Source: Pedobacter nyackensis (GTDB lineage: Bacteria; Bacteroidota; Bacteroidia; Sphingobacteriales; Sphingobacteriaceae). From it: a stretch of 64,000 nt of DNA. Below are positions 54,999 through 62,237 of the stretch, one piece after another. How positions within the stretch are numbered: the stretch's first letter is position 1; the number at the start of each line of letters is the position of its first letter. The DNA lies in contig NZ_FWYB01000004.1 in the NCBI RefSeq assembly GCF_900176505.1, positions 186,001 to 250,000 of the forward strand, written 5' to 3'. The notes below the pieces were generated by a model that was not told the origin of the DNA, ran no database searches, and saw nothing but the letters and a program-made list of their open reading frames with translations. Both the position numbers and the translations under genes were made by a program.

Positions 54999-57350
54999 AT
55001 GATGATAAAAAAAATACAATTCCTGCTTTTGATTGCCTTACTGTGCTCAGTAAGGGTATTGGCCGGACATGAAACGAAAAGTGATAATCCCGTTATTACT
55101 AATCAGTTTCTAACGGCAACATATAGCGTTAAGTCCAGAAACCTGGAGGTCATCTTTAAGTCGGGCAATAAAACGTTCCTGAAAAATGTGATTCCAAATG
55201 GTATCAATGGAACGGTAATTAAGACAAATATGTCTAGTCCTGCCTTCGGTAAGGGGGATGCCTTGATTTTTACAACCGCTGATGGAGGCTCGATATCATT
55301 TACCTTGTATGCGTCACAACCTTTTCTGTTTGTAAAACAAACTGTAAAAAATGCTGGAAATGGTACAGTTGATATTCAGAAGCTTAATCCGGTTTCTTTT
55401 TCAATTGACCTTAACAAAGAGGCCTCAAAATTAAAGACCTTAGGAACGGGTGGCTTACTTGATGTGGATAAAAATCCTGGTAGTTATGTGTTTTTGACTA
55501 CTGTAGATCCGGCTACGCGCAATGGAGTTGTAGCAGGTTGGTTGACTAATGAAAAGGGTAGTGGTGTATTGTTTTCTGGTATTCATAATAACCAGGTTGA
55601 AATAAAAGCACAAATTGATTACGGACGTCTTCGTTTGGCTGCCGGAGCTACTGAAGCCACTGAAACCTTGCTTATCGGGTATTTTGATGATGCTCGTTTG
55701 GGTGAAGAGAAATTTGCTGATGCGATTGCTAAGCAACAACATATCAAATTAAAGCCCCGCGCTGCTGTTTATTGCACCTGGTATTCCGAAAAAAATGGGG
55801 GTGCGGGCACAGAGTCTGAAACCATTAAATTAGCCGGTTTTATTAAAGATCAATTGAAACCTTTTGGACTTGGTGTGTTACAAATTGATGATGAATGGCA
55901 AGCAGGAGGCAAATATAATGGCCCTCGTAGGGGCTTTGATCGGGTGAATCCAAAGGGTGGTTATCCTGCAGGAATGACAAAGACTGCTGAGGCTATAAAG
56001 GATGCTGGTTTGACTGCCGGAATATGGTGGATGCCTTTTAGCCGTAACCATCAGGATCCGGAATATAAAGATCGTCAGCACTGGTTTGCGCAGCGATTAA
56101 ATGGGAAGCCTTATGAAACTACATGGGGCGGAACTTCTTTGGATCTTACTAATCCTGAAGTGCAGGATCATATCACTTATGTCGCAAAGAAAATGCAGAG
56201 CTGGGGCTATAATTATTTCAAGATGGATGGGCTTTGGACAGGAACGGTTACTGAGCAGGTTTACATTAACGATGGTTATAAAAATGATAGTATTGGAAAC
56301 AATAAACCCTTATATGATCCTTTTAAAACTCAAATTGAGGCTTTTAGGGAGGGGCTGAAGCTTATTCGTAAGGCTACAGGTGAAGATATGTTTCTTTCAG
56401 GATGTTGCGTGAGCCAGAACATGAGGTCATTTGGTGCTTCAATGGGCTTAGTGAACTCGATGCGTATTGGTCCCGATTTTAATCATGACGGACAAAGTAT
56501 CCGTACCGGTGTAATACGCGCATCAAGGTTATACTTTTTAAATGGAAAGGTTTGGTGGAATGATCCTGATCCTTCGATGATCCGAGAAGCGGGTAAATCA
56601 ACTGCTGATGGTGCGGCAGGCGGAATTGGGAATTTAACAAGGGCGCGTTTGCTGCCTTCATTTGTTGCTGTTTCGGCGCAATTTTTTCTAAGTAGTGATT
56701 GGCTTCCGGATTTGCCGGTAGACAGGCTGGAAATTATGAAGCGTTGTATGGCTTCGCATACCGGAACTGCACGCCCGGTTGACGCCTTTGATAAATCACT
56801 TCCTTCTGTTTGGTTGGCCACAGACAAAAAGTCTGGCACTGATCGTAATGTATTGGGCTTGTTTAATTGGGACACCAGCGTGCAAAAGATTCGCACTTCA
56901 TTGAACTATGCAGGATTAAATGATAAAATGCATTATTATGCCTTTGATTTCTGGGCAAACAAACCACTTCAGGATATTTATAGTTCGATTGAAGAGGAAC
57001 TTCCTTCAGAGTCATGTAAGATAATAGCCCTACGTGCCAAATCAAATCATCCTGTTGTAGTTTCTACCTCTCAGCATGTAACTCAGGGTATGATTGATCT
57101 CCAAAAAGAAGAATGGAAAGGTGAAACACTTTCTGGAACAAGTAGTCTCATTGCTGGTGATCCTTATGAAATGCGTATTGCAGGAATGAATGATGGCGGA
57201 AACTGGAAGTTAAACAAAGCTGCAATCGTTGGAAATAGTGAAGGAATAAGCATTGAAGTGTTACCCCAATCAGAAAAAGGATGGGTGAGGGTAGTCATTA
57301 AAAGCAACGAGAGCAGGAAAATAAAGTGGAATTTGAAATTCACGAAATAG
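54999..57350 (+). CDS. GH36-like alpha-galactosidase (clan GH-D)
   Basis: Exported protein of 783 residues with a signal peptide to about residue 22 (Val-Leu-Ala-Gly). N-terminal sandwich (30-245), then the barrel: LKPRAAVYCTWYSEKNGGAG at about 251-270, GVLQIDDEWQ at 292-301, AGIWWMPFSRNHQDPE, and YFKMDGLW with the likely nucleophile Asp410. SMRIGPDFNHD carries the likely acid/base Asp493, closely following the clan D pattern Arg-x-Gly-x-Asp. A C-terminal sandwich completes it. It should be a retaining alpha-galactosidase of the GH36/GH27 type, although related clan D enzymes act on other alpha-galactosides or N-acetylgalactosaminides. Two adjacent ATGs make the start uncertain by one codon. 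Confidence 0.85.
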   Translation: MMIKKIQFLLLIALLCSVRVLAGHETKSDNPVITNQFLTATYSVKSRNLEVIFKSGNKTFLKNVIPNGINGTVIKTNMSSPAFGKGDALIFTTADGGSISFTLYASQPFLFVKQTVKNAGNGTVDIQKLNPVSFSIDLNKEASKLKTLGTGGLLDVDKNPGSYVFLTTVDPATRNGVVAGWLTNEKGSGVLFSGIHNNQVEIKAQIDYGRLRLAAGATEATETLLIGYFDDARLGEEKFADAIAKQQHIKLKPRAAVYCTWYSEKNGGAGTESETIKLAGFIKDQLKPFGLGVLQIDDEWQAGGKYNGPRRGFDRVNPKGGYPAGMTKTAEAIKDAGLTAGIWWMPFSRNHQDPEYKDRQHWFAQRLNGKPYETTWGGTSLDLTNPEVQDHITYVAKKMQSWGYNYFKMDGLWTGTVTEQVYINDGYKNDSIGNNKPLYDPFKTQIEAFREGLKLIRKATGEDMFLSGCCVSQNMRSFGASMGLVNSMRIGPDFNHDGQSIRTGVIRASRLYFLNGKVWWNDPDPSMIREAGKSTADGAAGGIGNLTRARLLPSFVAVSAQFFLSSDWLPDLPVDRLEIMKRCMASHTGTARPVDAFDKSLPSVWLATDKKSGTDRNVLGLFNWDTSVQKIRTSLNYAGLNDKMHYYAFDFWANKPLQDIYSSIEEELPSESCKIIALRAKSNHPVVVSTSQHVTQGMIDLQKEEWKGETLSGTSSLIAGDPYEMRIAGMNDGGNWKLNKAAIVGNSEGISIEVLPQSEKGWVRVVIKSNESRKIKWNLKFTK

Positions 57351-57369
57351 AAATTATCTAAGTATAAAT

Positions 57370-59730
57370 ATGATGTCTTTTGTTTTTTTTAAAAAAGTAA
57401 GTACAACTATTGTCGGTATATTATTCATTGCGACAGGAGTTTTTGCACAGGAAGAGAAGCTAAATAATGCTGATTCAGTAGCTTTTAAAGCGATCATTTC
57501 TGGCTTAACATTTCCTGATAAAATAGGTCAGGGTACAAAGCGATTAAACCTCCCCAAGGTTGGTTCTGGCTATGAGCTTTCGCTTTATGGTTCAAGTAAA
57601 AAGCCAGTTATTGATGTGGATGGAAAGGTGTATCAGCCCTTAACCGACTGCGAAGTTCAATTGGTATTCAAGTTAAAAAACAAAACGAATAGCCGTGCTT
57701 ATGAATTTCCTCATGCGATTAAAGTAACGGGGCAGTTTCGTCCGCAGTCGGGCGTAAATAAGCAGCCTTTTGTAATTCCTTCCTTGCAGGAATGGAATGG
57801 CGGAAATGGTAGTTTTAAATTATCAGCTAACAGCAGAATCATTGTGAGTCCTGAAGCCAAAAAGCTTTTAGCTCCTGCAGCTGACATCTTTTTGAATGAG
57901 CTTAAGGAATTAACAGGTCATTCGGCTCTGACTATTGCCACGGGTAAAGCAAAGCCAGGGGACATTGTACTGAGTATTGATCCTACGCTGAAAAACTTCG
58001 GAGAGGAAGGCTATGTGATGAATATAGATCAGACGGTAAACATTAGTGCAGCTTATTATAAAGGTGCTTTTTGGGGCACAAGGACTGTTTTGCAGCTATT
58101 GGAACAAGATCCGGCACATAGTCGTATTGTTAAAGGCAAGACTCACGATTATCCGAAATTTGAAGTAAGAGGCCTGGTACTGGATGTTGCACGTAAGTTC
58201 TTTACGCTTGATTTCCTAAAGCATTATGTGAAAATGATGGCCTACTATAAAATGGGCGACTTTCACATTCACTTGAACGACAATGGTTTTAAGCAGTTTT
58301 TTGGAAATGATTGGAATAAAACTTACTCCGCATTCAGATTGGAAAGCAGTACTTATCCGGAGTTGACAGCTAAAGATGGACATTATACTAAAGCTGAATT
58401 TAAAGAATTACAGAAAACAGCTCAATTGTATGGTATGCGTGTTATTCCAGAGATTGATGTGCCTGCCCATTCGCTTGCCTTTACCAAGGTGTTTCCTGAG
58501 ATCGGAAGTAAGGCTTATGGAATGGATCACCTGGATATCAATAACCCTAAAACTTATGAGGTTATAGATAATGTTTTTAAAGAGTATATAGCAGGAAAGG
58601 ATCCTGTTTTTGTTGATCCTGAGGTGCATATTGGAACTGATGAGTATGCAAAAAAGGAGGCAGAAGGTTTTAGGAAATTTACCGACCATTATATTCGCTT
58701 TGTACAGGGATTTGGTAAGAAAGTACGCTTATGGGGTGCATTAACACATGCACAGGGCAATACGCCGGTAACCTCTTCAGGGGTGACCATGAATGCCTGG
58801 TACAACGGTTATGCGGATCCGAAAGAAATGGTACGTTTAGGATACGATCAGATCAGTACACCAGACGGATTGTTGTATATTGTTCCGGCTGCGGGCTATT
58901 ATTATGACTTTTTAAATGTTAAGCGCTTATACGAAAGCTGGGAGCCTAACCAGATCGGTAAAGAAGTATTTCTGATGGGGCATCCTAAAATAAGAGGAGG
59001 AATGTTTGCGGTATGGAATGACCATGTGGGAAATGGAATCACGATGAAAGATGTGCATCAGAGGGTTTTTCCGGCAATGCAGGTACTTGCGGAAAAGATG
59101 TGGACCGGAAAAACTGATCAGTCTAATTGGGATGCTTTCGCTAAAAATAAAGTGAATATAGGCGAAGGACCGGGACTTAATATGCGTGGTACTGTTGACT
59201 CGCCTACTGCAGATGGCCTGGTTTTAAAGGATGATCTGACTGCTAAGGGAGGTAACCTAAACGGAAATAAATCCATTGAATTGCCACTTAAAGAAATCGG
59301 CTATCCATATTCTGTTTCGTTTACTTTGAAGCCTGCACAAGGAAATAAAGGGGATGCAATTCTTTTTAAATCGGAAAATGCAAAGGTATTTATGCAACAA
59401 AACGATGGATTGAGAATGGGCTTTAGTCGTGAGAATTATACTGATCTTTTTGAATTTGTATTTGCCGCAGATAAGAGCTATAAGATTATGCTCACAGGAA
59501 ATGAAAAAGGTACATGGTTATACGTTGATGGAGCACTGGTTCAGAGAATGGAGGGCAAAAAGTTAAGCTTTGAAACTACAGATGGTAAAATTAGTCGAAT
59601 GCAAACCCTGGTGTTCCCTTTACACCATATAGGAGATACAAAAAATGGCTTTTTCGGCATGATTTCGGATCTTAAGGTTTATAACAAGCGTTTGAATGAA
59701 TCAGATATTGCTGATTTAAATAAAATTTAG
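57370..59730 (+). CDS. GH20 beta-N-acetylhexosaminidase with C-terminal LamG-like domain
   Basis: Exported protein of 786 residues with a signal peptide to about residue 26 (Gly-Val-Phe-Ala-Gln). Residues about 35-125 form a small sandwich (with PVIDVDGKVYQPLTDCEVQ), and about 137-260 the GH20b alpha/beta domain (DIVLSIDP, YKGAFWGTRTVLQLLEQD). The GH20 barrel begins with FEVRGLVLDVARKFFTLDFL, contains MGDFHIHLNDN and IPEIDVPAHSLAF, and carries the catalytic Asp424-Glu425 pair in HIGTDEY, used for substrate-assisted retaining hydrolysis. GGMFAVWND supplies the aromatic sugar-binding strand. The last 170 residues look like a LamG/concanavalin-like sandwich (YSVSFTLKPAQGNKGD, GMISDLKVYNKRLNE). 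It would remove terminal beta-GlcNAc or beta-GalNAc. Confidence 0.93.
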   Translation: MMSFVFFKKVSTTIVGILFIATGVFAQEEKLNNADSVAFKAIISGLTFPDKIGQGTKRLNLPKVGSGYELSLYGSSKKPVIDVDGKVYQPLTDCEVQLVFKLKNKTNSRAYEFPHAIKVTGQFRPQSGVNKQPFVIPSLQEWNGGNGSFKLSANSRIIVSPEAKKLLAPAADIFLNELKELTGHSALTIATGKAKPGDIVLSIDPTLKNFGEEGYVMNIDQTVNISAAYYKGAFWGTRTVLQLLEQDPAHSRIVKGKTHDYPKFEVRGLVLDVARKFFTLDFLKHYVKMMAYYKMGDFHIHLNDNGFKQFFGNDWNKTYSAFRLESSTYPELTAKDGHYTKAEFKELQKTAQLYGMRVIPEIDVPAHSLAFTKVFPEIGSKAYGMDHLDINNPKTYEVIDNVFKEYIAGKDPVFVDPEVHIGTDEYAKKEAEGFRKFTDHYIRFVQGFGKKVRLWGALTHAQGNTPVTSSGVTMNAWYNGYADPKEMVRLGYDQISTPDGLLYIVPAAGYYYDFLNVKRLYESWEPNQIGKEVFLMGHPKIRGGMFAVWNDHVGNGITMKDVHQRVFPAMQVLAEKMWTGKTDQSNWDAFAKNKVNIGEGPGLNMRGTVDSPTADGLVLKDDLTAKGGNLNGNKSIELPLKEIGYPYSVSFTLKPAQGNKGDAILFKSENAKVFMQQNDGLRMGFSRENYTDLFEFVFAADKSYKIMLTGNEKGTWLYVDGALVQRMEGKKLSFETTDGKISRMQTLVFPLHHIGDTKNGFFGMISDLKVYNKRLNESDIADLNKI

Positions 59731-59776
59731 AATGTATGGTGGTTGAGTTATTCAGAGCAATAAAATGTCGATAACG

Positions 59777-59820
59777 GTCAAATTAGCATCAATTTGGGGA
59801 GTAGAAAACCAATAGATTTG
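59777..59820 (+). promoter_or_regulatory. Putative promoter with half-site shared with the 45.7-kb region
   Basis: GTCAAATTAGCAT at 59777-59789 is the exact reverse complement of 45661-45673. GGTCAAATTAGCATC also matches the site around 45733-45747 at 13 of 15 positions. Directly downstream are TTTG (59793-59796) and TAGATTTG (59813-59820), which fit the Bacteroidota -33 and -7 boxes with a 16-base spacing, a little short. The -7 box is about 46 bases before the ATG at 59867. This 136-base gap is the widest in the plus-strand glycosidase run, so a second transcription start here is plausible. Confidence 0.5.
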
Positions 59821-59830
59821 AATTTGTTAA

Positions 59831-59862
59831 CCACAAGAAACCAAAACCACAAGAAACCAAAA
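59831..59862 (+). repeat. 16-bp perfect tandem duplication before the start codon
   Basis: CCACAAGAAACCAAAA occurs twice head to tail (59831-59846 and 59847-59862), ending four bases before the ATG at 59867. The A/C-rich, G-poor composition makes an unstructured leader, like the CA tracts before other genes here. The duplication looks recent because the copies are identical. Confidence 0.95.
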
Positions 59863-59866
59863 CCAG

Positions 59867-62158
59867 ATGAATTTAATCGATGTAAGAAAACGCATGAATG
59901 TTAAAATAATGCTACTGATGTTATTCGTAGCATTTAATTTCTCTGCCAAAGCGCAATGGAATTTTAGTACGGATTACTTTAAAATCCATATTAACAATAA
60001 AGGATTTATTACCAGTATGAAAAATATCACGGTTGCCCCCAATCGGGAATTTAGCCCTGCTGATAAACCTTCTCCGTTAATGAGTGTTTATGATAGCAAG
60101 AAAAATGTTTATTATAAACCAATCAAGGCGATCTATAACAAGAGTAACCAATCTATCACACTAAACTATCCAAACGGTTCTCGTGCTAAAATCTTGCTTT
60201 TGGCTAAAGAAAAATATTTTAAATTAACCTTGCAATCGCTTAGCCCACGCAATGGAGTTGATGGTGTTCAATGGGGTACACTCCATACGAATATTACCAA
60301 TTTGTTCGGTGAAATTATTGGTGTGGCACGTGACACGAGCGAAGTTCATAACTACGCCATTGGCATGCTTGCCCTTGACGACAATACACTTGGTGGAACA
60401 TCTGAGACCGTAGCTGATGCAGCTCCTTTTCAATATGTTATCCATACGCCGGATGCAGCGCGTTTTCCTTTACCCAATAACTTGCATGAAGGACAGGTTT
60501 TTTCACTTGGTGGTGATGGAATTAGTGATGTAGCTTTTTACGCGCATAAAGAACCTTATTACAGAATATTATACGGGAATACCGCTATGGTTGATAATAA
60601 AGGAAGAATCTCCATCAACTATCATTCAAGAGACAGGACATTTAAAAGAGAAGTCTATTATTCGTTAATACCGCATATGTCTGCAAATACGCCAAACCAC
60701 ATTGAGGTCCAGCCATTGCCAGGTGTAGATTATATAGGATCGTCGGTTGCCTTATGGGGAAGCCCGGACAGCACAGCATTGATGGATGTCATTCAGACTG
60801 TTGTGTTGAAAGAAGGATTGCCATATCCTACAATTAATGGTAAATGGGTGAAAGATCCAGCCGCCTATGTGCCGGATGCGCTTACTGCAGGAGGATTGTA
60901 CGATAATGTGATCTCCTATGCTTCCAGAATGGGTTTTAAGGCAATAAGTTTATATGATCAGGGATTTTTAAAGGCTAATCGCGGCAATAATGGTTATTTA
61001 GATGGACCGAATTTTGAGAAAAAACCCTTGAAGTTAACATCCGGAAATAAATCGCATAAGGAGTTTTCAGAAATGGCTGCAAAGTATGGAATCACAATTG
61101 GAAGGACGCCAATTACCAATGCTTTGGCTCCTGGAACCAAAGATGCAAGTCCAATTCCAAGCGACAGTCTTTGTTACCAGCAAAAACGGGTATTGATGAA
61201 TAACCTCAGTTCAACCGATACCATTATTATCGTAGACGATCCTAAGCATCTTGAGGAAATTGGAAGCTGGCAAGGGCATGTTAAAAGCCTGAATATGGTT
61301 AAAATAGGAAAAGAACTGATTCATTACATGGGCATTTCTGATACAAAACCCTACAGACTTTTAAAAGTAAAGCGTGGATATTGGAATACTACACCATCAA
61401 GCCATAAAGCTAAGGATGATGTTTTGAAGCTTCAGGTAACTATAAATTACGGATATGATGGGGTAATTCCAAATATGGAATTGCAGGATAAAATTGCTGA
61501 ACACTATGCCGATGTTTGTTCCATCAATGGATTGGGATATTACGATTTTGATGGGCAAGAATTTTTGTTTAACAATGGACATGGCTATTACTCAACAAAG
61601 CGGTTTTTCCGTAAAATGTTCGAAAGGGCAGCAAAGAATGGTATTCCTCATATTCGTTTTACGGGTGCTACTTTATCCGAAGGCTCATGGCATTATCAAA
61701 GTATCTGGAATGTTGGTGGAGGGAAAAACCTATACGATGCAGACACCAGAGAGTGGGGCAGCAGTACGAGTCAGGGTAAAGACCTTAAAGATGTAACTTA
61801 TTCTAATTATTTTCCAGTGGGTATGGGTGGAAACTTTCCGATCAAAGCCAATTCAACAGTTGAACAATATGAGCATATTCAGGCTATTTCTGTTGGGGTG
61901 GGATCAACATACAGTATGACTTTAAATCAGAAGGATGTTGAAAGTTGTCCTCAAAAGGATGCAATTTTTGATGTCATCAGGACCTGGGAAGATGCCAGGG
62001 CAGCGAATGCATTTCCACGTTTACTTAAGAAGCAATTGGAAGATCCTAAGAAAGACTGGACTTTACAAAAAATAGATAACAATAGCTGGACTTTATACCA
62101 GAAAATTAATGGTGCAAAAACCAACCCTGTAGTTTTAAAAAGGGCTAAAGGGTATTAA
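59867..62158 (+). CDS. Putative exported glycosidase, family not recognised
   Basis: Protein of 763 residues. A signal peptide ends at about residue 30 (Ala-Lys-Ala-Gln). The in-frame ATG at 59894 (residue 10) gives a more standard signal and may be the true start. Residues about 31-290 are beta-rich (FKIHINNKGFITSMKNITV, SITLNYPNGSRAKILLLAKE) and suggest an N-terminal sandwich. From about 300 a barrel-like part follows (ASRMGFKAISLYDQGFL, FSEMAAKYGITIGRTPITN) with an inserted beta-rich segment at about 440-515. The strand GLGYYDFDGQEF, with Asp560 and Asp562, looks like a clan D-type catalytic strand, and HIRFTGATLSEGSWHYQ follows. I do not recognise the family. The position between GH20 and GH97 supports a role in alpha-glycoside cleavage, but this is inference. 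Confidence 0.7.
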   Translation: MNLIDVRKRMNVKIMLLMLFVAFNFSAKAQWNFSTDYFKIHINNKGFITSMKNITVAPNREFSPADKPSPLMSVYDSKKNVYYKPIKAIYNKSNQSITLNYPNGSRAKILLLAKEKYFKLTLQSLSPRNGVDGVQWGTLHTNITNLFGEIIGVARDTSEVHNYAIGMLALDDNTLGGTSETVADAAPFQYVIHTPDAARFPLPNNLHEGQVFSLGGDGISDVAFYAHKEPYYRILYGNTAMVDNKGRISINYHSRDRTFKREVYYSLIPHMSANTPNHIEVQPLPGVDYIGSSVALWGSPDSTALMDVIQTVVLKEGLPYPTINGKWVKDPAAYVPDALTAGGLYDNVISYASRMGFKAISLYDQGFLKANRGNNGYLDGPNFEKKPLKLTSGNKSHKEFSEMAAKYGITIGRTPITNALAPGTKDASPIPSDSLCYQQKRVLMNNLSSTDTIIIVDDPKHLEEIGSWQGHVKSLNMVKIGKELIHYMGISDTKPYRLLKVKRGYWNTTPSSHKAKDDVLKLQVTINYGYDGVIPNMELQDKIAEHYADVCSINGLGYYDFDGQEFLFNNGHGYYSTKRFFRKMFERAAKNGIPHIRFTGATLSEGSWHYQSIWNVGGGKNLYDADTREWGSSTSQGKDLKDVTYSNYFPVGMGGNFPIKANSTVEQYEHIQAISVGVGSTYSMTLNQKDVESCPQKDAIFDVIRTWEDARAANAFPRLLKKQLEDPKKDWTLQKIDNNSWTLYQKINGAKTNPVVLKRAKGY

Positions 62159-62237
62159 TCTCTTTGCTATCTCTTTAAGAGAGAAGTTTCAATTGTAGCT
62201 CATGGAATAGATAGTTTTAATCGCCAATAAATAATAT

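Noticed and set aside
56483-56896. Open frame of 137 codons on the minus strand
   Set aside because: It is antisense to the barrel of the GH36-like gene, with no recognisable motif.
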